A DNA stretch of 42,573 bases from Desulfobacterales bacterium GWB2_56_26 (GCA_001799365.1 MGTI01000053.1:1-42573); one strand, 5' to 3'. Numbered from the stretch's first letter, positions 15,864 to 24,140 are shown. The notes: generated from the sequence alone by a model not told the origin. Numbers and translations are program-made.

Positions 15864-16631
15864 ATGCAGATTATCATACCCCCAGCGAAAACCCAACAAT
15901 TCATCGGCAGAGACTACGGGGAATATTCCATGCCGATTCTCTTGGCGAAAACTCGGGCTATCATCGACCTGCTGAAGACGATGAGCGAGCCGGAACTGGC
16001 CCGGCTGTTGAAGACCCGGGACATGCTGACCCAGTCGACCCACCACCGCATTCATAAGTTTGCCAAGCATTTGACGCTGCAGAACGCAGGTCAGGCGATT
16101 TTCACCTTCCAGGGCGATACCTACGCGGCTCTTGCCGCCGGGAACTTCTTCCCGGACGATCTCCAGTTCGCCCAAAGACAGCTGTTCATCCTCTCGGGAT
16201 TGTACGGGATTCTCCGCCCCCTCGACCTGATCCAACCGTATCGGCTTGATATGTCAACCCCCCTGCCGGTTGCCGAAGCCCAGAACCTTTATCGGTACTG
16301 GCGTGAACCGGTGACCGAGATCATCAACAGGGCGCTGGCGGAGGATGAGGAACGGACGCTGGTCAATCTCGCATCCACCGAATATGCCAGGGTGGTCGAT
16401 TGCAAGAAACTGCAGGGGAAAATGGTGACCATCACCTTCAGGGAACAGCACGATGGCGGATATCGCACCGTCCCCGTCCATGCCAAGAAAGCCCGCGGCC
16501 TCATGATCCGTTTTATCGTCACCGGCCGAATAACCGAGGCCGAAGGGCTGCGCGATTTTCATCTTGACGGGTATAGCTTTTCCAGGGAGGATTCGACTGC
16601 CGAGGAATGGCTTTTTTACAAGAAGGAATAG
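15864..16631 (+). CDS. yaaA: Peroxide stress protein YaaA (DUF328)
   Basis: 255 residues, the normal family length. Motifs include the opening Ile-Ile-Ile-Pro-Pro-Ala-Lys-Thr, Phe-Gln-Gly-Asp-Thr-Tyr near 74-79, Ser-Gly-Leu-Tyr-Gly-Ile-Leu-Arg-Pro-Leu-Asp near 110-120 with Pro-Tyr-Arg-Leu-Asp-Met, and Asn-Leu-Ala-Ser-Thr-Glu-Tyr. In E. coli YaaA lowers intracellular free iron during peroxide stress and binds DNA; it is cytoplasmic. In an anaerobe it would fit oxidative-damage defence. A small CCCCC-TTG-CGGGGG hairpin at 15837-15850 immediately precedes the ribosome site and may affect initiation. The gene is convergent with the hydrogenase operon, its TAG ending 10 bp from the protease stop. 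Confidence 0.9.
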   Translation: MQIIIPPAKTQQFIGRDYGEYSMPILLAKTRAIIDLLKTMSEPELARLLKTRDMLTQSTHHRIHKFAKHLTLQNAGQAIFTFQGDTYAALAAGNFFPDDLQFAQRQLFILSGLYGILRPLDLIQPYRLDMSTPLPVAEAQNLYRYWREPVTEIINRALAEDEERTLVNLASTEYARVVDCKKLQGKMVTITFREQHDGGYRTVPVHAKKARGLMIRFIVTGRITEAEGLRDFHLDGYSFSREDSTAEEWLFYKKE

Positions 16632-16640
16632 CGGTCGGGC

Positions 16641-17102
16641 CTAAAGAAGAGTCATAATCACTGCAACCGCTTCAGGAACAGCCCGGGCCACCGCCGCAGT
16701 CAGGCCGCCGCCCAGACGGTTGAAACAGCTGCCCTCGATGCCGACCAGATAGATGTTCTGCGGGACTCGTTCCGGATAAAGGATTGTGCCGACGCCAAGG
16801 GCCTCCCGGATGCCGATGCCGTGACCGCTGACCGGCCTCGGCGACGTGGCCGGCAGCTGATCCCAGCCGAGCCGGTGGACAGTACCGGCAGGACTGCCCA
16901 GCTGCACGCCGTCGACCACGATGAGCAGCTCTTCGCCGGCCAGTTCTTCCAGGAGGTCGATCCCTCCCAGGCCGAGAAAAGTCAGCCGCACCTTATCCGG
17001 CAGCGGCTGCTCAAGCAGAAGCTCGTAAACCGCCCGCCCGACGCCGTCATCGGCGGCCAGCTCGTTGCCGATGCAGACGATCAGGACGCGGCCGTCGTTC
17101 AT
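16641..17102 (-). CDS. [NiFe] hydrogenase maturation endopeptidase (HyaD/HycI family)
   Basis: 153 residues from ATG at 17102, two bases after the stop of the preceding gene (TAAGTATG). Family signatures are Gly-Asn-Glu-Leu-Ala-Ala-Asp-Asp-Gly-Val-Gly near the N-terminus, Val-Asp-Gly in the middle and Gly-His-Gly-Ile-Gly. The first Glu/Asp, the central Asp and the His form the nickel-recognition site in this family. After nickel insertion it removes the C-terminal tail of the hydrogenase large subunit. That substrate is encoded three genes upstream and still has a 24-residue tail after its last cluster motif, so the pair fit. It is the last gene of the hydrogenase operon. Confidence 0.92.
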   Translation of the reverse strand: MNDGRVLIVCIGNELAADDGVGRAVYELLLEQPLPDKVRLTFLGLGGIDLLEELAGEELLIVVDGVQLGSPAGTVHRLGWDQLPATSPRPVSGHGIGIREALGVGTILYPERVPQNIYLVGIEGSCFNRLGGGLTAAVARAVPEAVAVIMTLL

Positions 17103-17104
17103 AC

Positions 17105-17578
17105 TTAAGGGCGTACGCCGCTGAAGGCGAGACTGAAGCTGCAGTTTTCGCCCGTGGCCAGGGTCTTCGGCCGGGCCGGAAGGCCGCAGAGTTCGGCCAT
17201 AATGCCGGCAATATAGTAGTGAAACATCTGACAGGCCTGGCCGCCGATCTCCATCTGCCGGTTTTTGCAGACGCTGCCGATGGGACAACCATGCAGTTCG
17301 ATGACCGCCTCCGGTCCGGTAAGGCGTCCATCGATATCCATCTTTTGAATCTTCATGACCCGGATGAATTCGTCAAGCGCCGCCGCAGGGGTCTTCTCGG
17401 TCATATGAATCGGCAGATTGACCGCCATTTTCCGACCGGCGGCGACCGCAAGCGCGGGGGTCGACTTGCCGACAAAGGCCACGGTGGTCTCGATGAACAT
17501 ATCGAGGAGAAAGGAAACCTCGGTGAAGGCTTTGTCGTAATCCTCCGGGGTCAGCGTCAGTTCAATATTGCCGCTCAT
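17105..17578 (-). CDS. V4R-like protein of the hydrogenase operon, copy 2
   Basis: 157 residues, no signal peptide. The C-terminal half has a cysteine pattern recalling 4-vinyl-reductase (V4R) domains: Gly-Cys-Pro-Ile-Gly-Ser-Val-Cys near 96-103, Gly-Gly-Gln-Ala-Cys-Gln-Met-Phe-His-Tyr-Tyr-Ile-Ala-Gly near 111-124, and Gly-Glu-Asn-Cys near 143-146. The protein at the head of the same operon shows the same spacing, ending in Gly-Glu-Asn-Ala-Cys, so the two look paralogous. Its ATG overlaps the ferredoxin stop by 4 bp (ATGA). V4R domains bind small hydrophobic or cofactor-like ligands in other systems. A role in hydrogenase assembly or sensing is inferred only from position. Confidence 0.65.
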   Translation of the reverse strand: MSGNIELTLTPEDYDKAFTEVSFLLDMFIETTVAFVGKSTPALAVAAGRKMAVNLPIHMTEKTPAAALDEFIRVMKIQKMDIDGRLTGPEAVIELHGCPIGSVCKNRQMEIGGQACQMFHYYIAGIMAELCGLPARPKTLATGENCSFSLAFSGVRP

Positions 17579-17826
17579 AAAAATTTCTCCATGCGCATGC
17601 TGAATTCGATATTGCGGTAAAAATTCTTGACCACATGATGATTGCGATGGGCAATTGCCCCCGACGGGCAGATATAGGCGCAGCTCAGACAGCCGATGCA
17701 GTTTTCCACAACCGCCACCGTGACCTTCTTCGTCGCGGCCTCATAGGCAAAACATTCCGTCGGGCAGACGTCCTGGCACAGCCGGCAACCGCGACAGGCC
17801 TTTTCGTTGATCGTCATCTCCAGCAT
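17575..17826 (-). CDS. 2x[4Fe-4S] ferredoxin of the hydrogenase operon
   Basis: 83 residues from ATG at 17826. This start has GGAGG 8 nt upstream and lies two bases after the large-subunit stop; an in-frame ATG at 17841 would lie inside that gene. Two complete cluster motifs are visible: Cys-Arg-Gly-Cys-Arg-Leu-Cys-Gln-Asp-Val-Cys-Pro and Cys-Ile-Gly-Cys-Leu-Ser-Cys-Ala-Tyr-Ile-Cys-Pro. A basic C-terminal tail of about 25 residues follows. It is the obvious electron carrier between the hydrogenase small subunit and an external partner, since no diaphorase, MvhD or Hdr gene is present in the operon. Confidence 0.92.
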   Translation of the reverse strand: MLEMTINEKACRGCRLCQDVCPTECFAYEAATKKVTVAVVENCIGCLSCAYICPSGAIAHRNHHVVKNFYRNIEFSMRMEKFL

Positions 17827-17828
17827 CT

Positions 17829-19247
17829 TCAGCCCCTCCATATCGTTTTCGTTATCCTGCCATTTTCCCGGAATTCCACGGCCAGGGCCATCTTACCTAT
17901 GGCATGGGTCGAACAGGCAAGACAAGGATCGTAGCAGCGCACCACGAACTCCAGGCCGTTCAGCATCTTTTCGTCCTCCCCCCCCTGGAAGAGGGCATTG
18001 GCCCCCGCCTTGATCGATTTGTTGATTGCCGCGGTGTTCTGCTGGGTGGCAACGATCATATTAGCCGCCCGGACAATGCCTTTCTCGTCGATTTCATAGT
18101 CGTGGATCAGGGTACCCCGGGGAGCCTCGATATGGGCCACGCCGCGGCCGCCGGTAAAGGTGACCGGTACCCGGTTGTCGCCCCGAAGCGCCGAGTTGTT
18201 GATCAGCTGATCCGCCCGTTCGCAGGCATAGATCAGCTCGACCAGCTTGGCATACATCTGGATCACCGCGTTGTGGCAGGGCCGGCCGAATTTTGCCCGG
18301 AACTGTTCGAATTCCGCCTGGGCGAGCGGCGTGCCGATGCCGTCGACCACATTCAACCGGGCGAGGGTGCTGACCCGATAGAGATGCTCCGCTCCTTCGT
18401 AGTCGATATAGACCTCTTTGGCGTAGGAATTGGTCACCGTCCGCTCGGCGAGGAACTTCCGGTAGTCGGCGCTGGCGAATTCGGTTTTGATTGTGCCTTT
18501 CTCGTCCATGACCCGCAGGCGGCCGTCGTAGAAACTGAGCAGGCCGTCGTCGGTCACCGTCCCCAGGTACCAGGTAGGCAGATTGAGGCTGTCGAGCAAC
18601 TGCGGATTATCGTCAAAGAGCCGCAGCAAGAGGGTCTTGACCGGTCCGGAAAGCTCCTTGACCAGCCCCACCGCCTCGGCGGTCAGCTCCTTCAGCCTCT
18701 GGAACTGGCCGTCGCTGAGGTCAAAGGAAATGCCGCCCGCCACCGCAGTGACCGGATGGATGCCGCGGCCGCCGATGGTCTCGTTGATCTTCTGGCCGAG
18801 ACTCCGCAGGCGCAGTCCTTTCCCCGCGAGTTCCGGTTCGGCTGCCACCATGCCGACGATATTCTGGGTGGCGGCGTTGCCGGTAAGACCGAAGACCAGA
18901 TCGGGACCGGCGAGGACAAAGAGCGACAGCGCATGGGAATGGATGACATGGCCCATGTACATGAATTCCCGCAGCAGCCGGGCAGCCTCCGGAATCTCCA
19001 CTCCGGCCGCATGATCGAGGGCCTTGGCCGCGACCAGATGGTGGGCGGTCGGGCAGACGCCGCAGATGCGTGCGGTGACCTGGGGCAGGGTGTGGGCCTG
19101 CATGCCGACCAATATCCGCTCGAACCCCCGCAGTTCGTTGACGCAGAAGAAAGCCTCCTCCACCTTACCGTTATCGTCGCAATCGAGGAGGACCCGGGCA
19201 TGACCCTCGATCCTCGTTACCGGATCTATTTTAATCGTTTTGGACAT
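17829..19247 (-). CDS. [NiFe] hydrogenase large subunit, group 3 (Mvh/F420-non-reducing-like)
   Basis: 472 residues from ATG at 19247, which overlaps the small-subunit stop as TGATG. The proximal nickel motif is Arg-Ile-Cys-Gly-Val-Cys-Pro-Thr-Ala-His-His near residues 60-70. The distal motif is Asp-Pro-Cys-Leu-Ala-Cys-Ser-Thr-His near the C-terminus. All four nickel ligands are cysteine, so this is a standard [NiFe] enzyme, not [NiFeSe]. A 24-residue tail after the final His is the expected substrate of the operon's endopeptidase. It reversibly converts H2 to protons and electrons in the cytoplasm. The sequence resembles MvhA-type subunits, but without MvhD or HdrABC nearby the exact subgroup and electron acceptor remain open. 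Confidence 0.93.
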   Translation of the reverse strand: MSKTIKIDPVTRIEGHARVLLDCDDNGKVEEAFFCVNELRGFERILVGMQAHTLPQVTARICGVCPTAHHLVAAKALDHAAGVEIPEAARLLREFMYMGHVIHSHALSLFVLAGPDLVFGLTGNAATQNIVGMVAAEPELAGKGLRLRSLGQKINETIGGRGIHPVTAVAGGISFDLSDGQFQRLKELTAEAVGLVKELSGPVKTLLLRLFDDNPQLLDSLNLPTWYLGTVTDDGLLSFYDGRLRVMDEKGTIKTEFASADYRKFLAERTVTNSYAKEVYIDYEGAEHLYRVSTLARLNVVDGIGTPLAQAEFEQFRAKFGRPCHNAVIQMYAKLVELIYACERADQLINNSALRGDNRVPVTFTGGRGVAHIEAPRGTLIHDYEIDEKGIVRAANMIVATQQNTAAINKSIKAGANALFQGGEDEKMLNGLEFVVRCYDPCLACSTHAIGKMALAVEFRENGRITKTIWRG

Positions 19248-20179
19248 CAGCGGGCCTCCCCTTCGGCGATCCACTTGCGGATGAGAAATGTTGGTTTATT
19301 GCCGATCATCTTGGTCGCCATGGCGTAGGCGTACTGCGTCTTGGCTGTTCTTTCCAGATGGTCTTTCACGGTGTCGTATGGGATTTTGGTCAACCGGGAC
19401 ATCCGCTGGCCGATCTCGGTGCGGATATCCCGAGTCGGCTCGGTGAGCACCTGCATGGTGGGGCCGGCGCATCCGCTGCATGGCACCCCGTGATTGGGAC
19501 AGGGGGCCAGGCAGCGGTCAAGCGTCACCGATCCCTGGCAGATATAGCCCTGACTGAGAAAGCAGGTTTCTTTGTCCGGTACGCCCTCGGTTATCTCTTT
19601 AATGGTGTCCGCCTCCGTCTTGACCATGGTCCGCCGACAGCCGGCGCAGACGCTTTCCTTGCCGGCCTTGGGCGAGCGCTGCTCGATCAAGGCGCTGAGG
19701 CCCTCGAAGATGAAGTGGGGATGGGGCGGACAGCCGGGCAGATAGAGATCGACATCGATAACCTCGTCGATGGGGGTGACCATCTTTTCCAGACTGCTCA
19801 CCGAATTGTTCGGTAGAAAATCGGTCCTGGTAGTCGGACTCTGCCGGTAGACGTGATCCATGATCTCTTCACGGCTGTGGGCGAGGCCTGCGCCGTGCAA
19901 CCCGCCGTAGACCGCGCAGGTGCCGAAGGCGATGATGGTTTTACAGTTTTTCCGCATCTCTATTGCGGCGTGACGGTCGTGTTCGGTCCGCACCGAGCCG
20001 GTGAGGATGCCGATATCCGCTGCCGGATAATTCTTCTCGTCGGTCAGCACCGGACATTTCAGGATCGTAACCGACTCCAGGACCTTTAAAATCTTTTCAT
20101 GCAGATCGACCAGGGCCACATGACAACCGCCGCAATCGCACAGCCACTCGGTATTCAGGCGAATCTTATCTCCGCTCAT
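19247..20179 (-). CDS. [NiFe] hydrogenase small subunit, MvhG-like
   Basis: 310 residues, no twin-arginine signal, so cytoplasmic. The proximal cluster ligands include Cys-Asp-Cys-Gly-Gly-Cys-His near 14-20, Gly-Thr-Cys-Ala-Val-Tyr-Gly near 86 and Leu-Pro-Gly-Cys-Pro-Pro-His-Pro near 148. The C-terminal half adds Cys-Ala-Gly-Cys-Arg, Cys-Gln-Gly, Cys-Leu-Ala-Pro-Cys-Pro and Cys-Ser-Gly-Cys-Ala-Gly, giving ligands for further [4Fe-4S] clusters. It passes electrons from the large subunit's Ni-Fe site to the ferredoxin. The length and cysteine pattern match MvhG-type small subunits better than the shorter HoxY type. Stop and next start overlap (TGATG). Confidence 0.92.
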   Translation of the reverse strand: MSGDKIRLNTEWLCDCGGCHVALVDLHEKILKVLESVTILKCPVLTDEKNYPAADIGILTGSVRTEHDRHAAIEMRKNCKTIIAFGTCAVYGGLHGAGLAHSREEIMDHVYRQSPTTRTDFLPNNSVSSLEKMVTPIDEVIDVDLYLPGCPPHPHFIFEGLSALIEQRSPKAGKESVCAGCRRTMVKTEADTIKEITEGVPDKETCFLSQGYICQGSVTLDRCLAPCPNHGVPCSGCAGPTMQVLTEPTRDIRTEIGQRMSRLTKIPYDTVKDHLERTAKTQYAYAMATKMIGNKPTFLIRKWIAEGEAR

Positions 20180-20219
20180 TTTTTCCTCTTTAGAGTTGTC
20201 TTGGCGCTTCTATCGGGCC

Positions 20220-20714
20220 TTAGGCATCGACGGTCAGTACTTTCAGGCAGGCATTTTCCCCGGCGTGCCGGATCTCAAGCGTGGCCTTCTTGCCCATGAT
20301 GGTCTCAAGTGCCCCGGCGAAAAAGCCGTACATCATGTTGCACAGCGACCCCTGCTGCGGATGACCGAACCGCAGGAGGGCCTGGCGGATCATGCAGTCC
20401 CGGAAAACCAGCTGCAGCTGGTGCTGGCCTTTGTCGTTGATGGTGACCAGCTGTTCCTGCCCTTTAGGCTTGAACGGCTCGAATCCCCAGAGGCAGTGGT
20501 TGGCGGCAAGGATATGCCGCACCTCTTCTACCGCCGTAAGGAGATCGTCGGTCCGTTTGGCCTTCTCGGAAAACTTCCGGCCGAGATTGCGGCCCGCCGC
20601 GGTGGTCATGCTGGTTGCCCCCCGGCCCAGTATCGGTTCGATTCCCGCCGACAACGCCGCCATGAAATTCATGGTTTCCTGCAGGGTTCGCCTTTTTTTC
20701 AGGATTTCCTCCAC
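20220..20714 (-). CDS. V4R-like protein of the hydrogenase operon, copy 1
   Basis: 164 residues from GTG at 20714, preferred because GGAGG lies 5 nt upstream; TTG codons at 20732 and 20726 have no ribosome site. The N-terminal 60 residues are helical and basic. The C-terminal part carries Phe-Arg-Asp-Cys-Met-Ile-Arg, then Cys-Asn-Met-Met-Tyr-Gly-Phe-Phe-Ala-Gly, and His-Ala-Gly-Glu-Asn-Ala-Cys near the end, a V4R-like pattern shared with the protein encoded at 17105-17578. It is the first gene of the six-gene hydrogenase operon, 40 bp before the small subunit. Function is unknown; sensing or cofactor handling is only an inference. Confidence 0.65.
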   Translation of the reverse strand: MEEILKKRRTLQETMNFMAALSAGIEPILGRGATSMTTAAGRNLGRKFSEKAKRTDDLLTAVEEVRHILAANHCLWGFEPFKPKGQEQLVTINDKGQHQLQLVFRDCMIRQALLRFGHPQQGSLCNMMYGFFAGALETIMGKKATLEIRHAGENACLKVLTVDA

Positions 20715-20744
20715 TTCAGCCTCCAAGTGCAATGTGTTTCCAAT

Positions 20745-20780
20745 TACGTGAACGTATTCTTCGTAAGATTTTTTACGTAA
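20745..20780 (-). promoter_or_regulatory. Palindromic ACGTA sites upstream of the hydrogenase operon
   Basis: TACGT-GA-ACGTA (20745-20756) and TTACGTAA (20773-20780) lie 31-66 bp upstream of the GTG at 20714, with a related CTTACGAA between them. They sit downstream of a possible promoter (TTTACA, 18 bp, TATATG on the minus strand), where a repressor would act. The regulator is not identified. Confidence 0.35.
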
Positions 20781-20978
20781 GCCTTATTACATATACCGCG
20801 GAGACAATGGTCTTGTAAAATTAAAAGAAGGGAATTGCAAACTCAGTGACAGGATAAGTAACCGGTGAGGCCCGAAGGACAGGTTTTACCACTGCCTGCC
20901 ACCATCGGAATTTGCTCGAGGGGAATGGATAAAATTACAATGAGCTCAACCTGGTGACGAACAGAAGTTACGGCCGAA

Positions 20979-21623
20979 TCACTTACTCCAACCATACTCC
21001 CCTACCAGGTCGACAAACCGGACGCCGGCGAGATCGGTGATTTCCACCTTGCCTTCTTTCTTTTCCAGCAACTGCAGCATCTGGACGTGCTGGTCGCCGA
21101 CCGGGATTATGAGACGCCCCGGGTCGGCAAGCTGCTCGACCAAGGGCTCGGGAATGGAGGGACCGCCGGCGGTGACGATGATGACATCGTAGGGGCTGTA
21201 TTCGGGCCAGCCGAGCGTTCCGTCATCGAGTTTGGAACGGATGTTGTAATAGTGCAGTTTGTCGAAGATCCGCCGGGCTTCCGCGAGCAGGGAATCGATC
21301 CGCTCGACGGTGTAGACCTTGTAGCACATCCGGGAAAGCACCGCCGCCTGATAGCCGGAGCCGGTGCCGATTTCGAGAACCTTTTCATGGCCCTGGAGCT
21401 GGAGGGCCTGGGTCATATAGGCGACGATATAGGGCTGGGAGATGGTTTGACCGGCGCCGATCGGCAGGGGATGATCGCCATAGGCTCGTCCACGCATGGC
21501 ATCGTCGACGAATAGATGCCTGGGAACTTCGGACATCGCCTGAATGGTTCGTTTGTCGTAGATATCCCGGTTCAGGAGCTGTTCCTGAACCATGCGTATC
21601 CGGCCGGTTTCGTACGGATCCAT
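20979..21623 (-). CDS. pcm: Protein-L-isoaspartate O-methyltransferase
   Basis: About 214 residues. It has the family opening (Arg-Met-Val-Gln-Glu-Gln-Leu), the Pro-Leu-Pro-Ile-Gly-Ala-Gly-Gln-Thr-Ile-Ser-Gln-Pro substrate loop and the SAM motif Leu-Glu-Ile-Gly-Thr-Gly-Ser-Gly-Tyr-Gln-Ala. It methylates L-isoaspartyl residues in damaged proteins to start their repair, in the cytoplasm. ATG at 21623 is preferred over the GTG at 21626, which leaves no room for the AAGG site. It starts 6 bp after the stop of a lipoprotein gene, so the two are probably cotranscribed. Confidence 0.93.
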   Translation of the reverse strand: MDPYETGRIRMVQEQLLNRDIYDKRTIQAMSEVPRHLFVDDAMRGRAYGDHPLPIGAGQTISQPYIVAYMTQALQLQGHEKVLEIGTGSGYQAAVLSRMCYKVYTVERIDSLLAEARRIFDKLHYYNIRSKLDDGTLGWPEYSPYDVIIVTAGGPSIPEPLVEQLADPGRLIIPVGDQHVQMLQLLEKKEGKVEITDLAGVRFVDLVGEYGWSK

Positions 21624-21629
21624 CACCTT

Positions 21630-22025
21630 CTATTTCTTTTGCCAGGAATAATCTTTGGCCCAGTCCATCTCATCCTCGTCGGTCGAGGAATAGACACAGT
21701 CGGCAACAATGCCGTTACGCAGGGTTACCACCACATAATGGTATTCCGGCGAACCGATACGCTTGCCGACCAGGGGAGTTTTTTCAATGAGACTCATCTC
21801 TTTATCCCGGTACAGCCATTTCTCCACGCCCTCGCCGACCTCCTGCTGTTCATCCGGTTCGCCGAGAAAGACCAGCACATCTTCTTTGGTGGATTCTCCA
21901 ACCTTAAGCAGTGCCGCATCCGACGCAAGGTGACGCACCGGGTTTATATAGCATCCCGAAACGCCGGCAAGGAACGTCAAAACCAGAAGAAAAGACCATA
22001 ATTTTGCAGCCATACACCTCTCCAT
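21630..22025 (-). CDS. Small outer-membrane-type lipoprotein of unknown function
   Basis: 131 residues. The N-terminus has a short basic start, a hydrophobic core (Trp-Ser-Phe-Leu-Leu-Val-Leu-Thr-Phe-Leu) and the lipobox Val-Ser-Gly-Cys, so it should be lipidated after export. The mature part has Leu-Lys-Val-Gly-Glu-Ser-Thr-Lys-Glu-Asp-Val and Phe-Leu-Gly-Glu-Pro-Asp, the start of a SmpA/BamE-like fold, followed by Val-Thr-Leu-Arg-Asn-Gly-Ile-Val. This hints at a BamE-like role, which I hold only weakly. ATG at 22025 has AGGAGG 9 nt upstream; an in-frame ATG at 22013 is also possible. It is followed directly by pcm. Confidence 0.75.
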   Translation of the reverse strand: MERCMAAKLWSFLLVLTFLAGVSGCYINPVRHLASDAALLKVGESTKEDVLVFLGEPDEQQEVGEGVEKWLYRDKEMSLIEKTPLVGKRIGSPEYHYVVVTLRNGIVADCVYSSTDEDEMDWAKDYSWQKK

Positions 22026-22215
22026 CGAGCCAGTCCTCCTCCACCTCTCTACCGTTCTTATGAAGCTGTAGAGTTTGAAACCCCGGATAACGAACCACCA
22101 GGAACCGTCTGCCTAGTGTCTGAAATTATATTAATTCTCACTTCTATAGTCGGTGGGTGTCAATTTTTCAACGAATAACTCAGGACACGCGGGAAACCGA
22201 CTTGGCGAAATCGCC

Positions 22216-22246
22216 GCTCCATGCCGGGGTGGCGCCGGCATGGAGC
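22216..22246 (-). terminator. Strong hairpin downstream of htpG
   Basis: A perfect 12-bp stem (GCTCCATGCCGG at 22216-22227 with CCGGCATGGAGC at 22235-22246) begins 10 bp after the htpG stop on the minus strand. There is no U-tract after it, so it may stabilise the 3' end or pause polymerase. A smaller GGCGA-TT-TCGCC hairpin follows. Confidence 0.5.
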
Positions 22247-22256
22247 GGGCGGGCCG

Positions 22257-24140
22257 TCAATCCTGCACGACCCTGTTGAGAATCCGGTAGTTTCTCTCGA
22301 CCATGGCCAGCGGATCGACGTTAAGCCCCGCCTGGATCATGGCATTGTCGTGGATCTGCCGGGCTATTTCCGCAGCGAAATCCTCGTCTTTCACGGAGAG
22401 CTCGGCCAGTTTTCTGATCAGCGGATTCTGCGGATTGATTTCGAGTTTCTTCTTGCTCTCACCCATCCCGGGAAAGCCCTTTTCCTTCCGGCCGGCGGCC
22501 AGGACCCGCTCCATGGTGGAGGTCATGAAGGCGTCGGGATTGACGATCATGGCCGGGGCGTCGACCAGGCGCTTCGACACCACGACTTCCGAGATATGCT
22601 GCTCCAGGACCTTCTTCATCCATTCGGTCAGCTTGGCAAGAGTATCATGGTCGAGCTTCCTGCCATCCTCGCCTGGCGCAGTCTCCTCCTTCAACTCTTT
22701 TTCGTCTCCCGCGATGGCGAGATCGGCCCGGTCGGCGGAAACGAGCTTTTTGCCTTCGAATTCGGCGAGATGGCTGAGGACGAAGTCGTCGATCGGCTCC
22801 ATGGTATAGATGATCTCGATATCCTTCTTGCGGAACATCTCGATATACGGCCCGGCCTCGATGGCGACCCGGCTGGGACCGTTGATATAGTAGATTTCCT
22901 GCTGCTCGGGACCCATCCTGAGGAGATAATCGGCCAGCGAAATCGGCTTGCCTTCCTCCGATTTGGAAGACTCGAAGCGCAGCAGTTTGCCCAGCTCCTT
23001 CTGGAATTCATAGTCGGAGGTAATTCCCTCCTTAATATAGATGCCGAAAGCTGTCCAGAACTTCAGATATTTTTCGGGATCGTTCTTGGCCTCTTCGTCC
23101 AGAGATTTGAGGAAACGCTTGGTGATGACCTTGCGGATCTTCGACACCAGGGCGTTGTCCTGCAAGGCCTGGCGGGAGATGTTGAGCGGCAGGTCCTCGC
23201 TGTCCACCACGCCCTTTAAAAACCGCAGCCAGTCGGGCAGAATGTTCTTGGAATGCTGATCGATGAGGATCCGCTGGCAGTAGAGGTTGACGCCGGGATC
23301 GGTCTTGCCGAAACCGAAGACCTCGAAGTTTTCGGTCGGCACGAAGAGCAGGGCATTGATGGCGAGCGGCGCATCGGCGGAAAAGTGCAGCCGGTACAGG
23401 GGATCGCTCACCGCATTGCCGACGAACTTGTAAAACTCCACGTACTCTTCATCCTTGATCTCGTTCTTGTTCCTGGTCCACAGAGCCTGCACGGTGTTGA
23501 TGGTCTCGCCGTCCAGCTTGATAGGAAAGGAGACGAAAGCCGAGTACTGCTTGATGATCGCACTGATTTTCCACTTCTCTACATATTCCTTGGCGTCGTC
23601 CTTCAACTCGACTATGACCTTGGTGCCGCGGCGCAGGCCGGGCATCTCGCTGATGGTGAAGGAGCCCGTACCGTCCGAGACCCACTCATGCCCTTCGCTT
23701 TTATCCCACGAGCGGCTCTGCACCCTGACCGTCTTGCCGGCCATAAAGGCTGCATAGAAACCGACACCGAACTGACCGATAAGGCTGACATCCTTTTTCG
23801 CTGCCTCGACCAGTTCAGCCATGAAGGTGTTCGATCCGGAATGGGCGATGGTCCCCAGATTGTGTTCCAGCTCAGTGCGGGTCATGCCGATGCCGGTATC
23901 GGTGATGGTCAGGGTGTTGTTCTTTTCGTCGAGATCGATGGTGATTTCCAGCGGCAGGTGGCCGTCGAAGATATCGGTCTGGGTGATGCTTTCGTGGCGG
24001 AACTTCTCCAGGGCATCGGCCGCATTGGAGATCAATTCCCGGATAAAGACGTCTCGTTCGGTATAGAGGGAATTGATCACTATATCGAGGAGTTTTTTGG
24101 TTTCTGCCTTGAATTCATAGGTTGCGGTCTGGCCTGTCAT
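22257..24140 (-). CDS. htpG: Hsp90-family chaperone HtpG
   Basis: 627 residues, normal bacterial length. The N-terminal GHKL ATPase domain shows Phe-Ile-Arg-Glu-Leu-Ile-Ser-Asn-Ala-Ala-Asp-Ala near 34-45, Asp-Thr-Gly-Ile-Gly-Met near 80-85 and Gly-Gln-Phe-Gly-Val-Gly-Phe near 122-128. The middle domain contains Leu-Pro-Leu-Asn-Ile-Ser-Arg-Gln and the C-terminal dimerisation region ends near Arg-Ile-Leu-Asn-Arg. It is a cytoplasmic ATP-dependent chaperone for client maturation and stress recovery. ATG at 24140 is preceded by AGAGGTGA. A 9-bp inverted repeat lies about 60 bp upstream; it is not the HrcA/CIRCE sequence. Confidence 0.96.
   Translation of the reverse strand: MTGQTATYEFKAETKKLLDIVINSLYTERDVFIRELISNAADALEKFRHESITQTDIFDGHLPLEITIDLDEKNNTLTITDTGIGMTRTELEHNLGTIAHSGSNTFMAELVEAAKKDVSLIGQFGVGFYAAFMAGKTVRVQSRSWDKSEGHEWVSDGTGSFTISEMPGLRRGTKVIVELKDDAKEYVEKWKISAIIKQYSAFVSFPIKLDGETINTVQALWTRNKNEIKDEEYVEFYKFVGNAVSDPLYRLHFSADAPLAINALLFVPTENFEVFGFGKTDPGVNLYCQRILIDQHSKNILPDWLRFLKGVVDSEDLPLNISRQALQDNALVSKIRKVITKRFLKSLDEEAKNDPEKYLKFWTAFGIYIKEGITSDYEFQKELGKLLRFESSKSEEGKPISLADYLLRMGPEQQEIYYINGPSRVAIEAGPYIEMFRKKDIEIIYTMEPIDDFVLSHLAEFEGKKLVSADRADLAIAGDEKELKEETAPGEDGRKLDHDTLAKLTEWMKKVLEQHISEVVVSKRLVDAPAMIVNPDAFMTSTMERVLAAGRKEKGFPGMGESKKKLEINPQNPLIRKLAELSVKDEDFAAEIARQIHDNAMIQAGLNVDPLAMVERNYRILNRVVQD

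Noticed and set aside
17829-17900. Selenocysteine in the hydrogenase large subunit
   Set aside because: The distal motif is Asp-Pro-Cys-Leu-Ala-Cys with ordinary Cys codons, so it is [NiFe], not [NiFeSe].
17904-19328. 474-codon open frame opposite the hydrogenase large subunit
   Set aside because: The opposite strand encodes both nickel-binding motifs and is fixed by overlapping operon starts. The antisense product is low in complexity with no recognisable domain.
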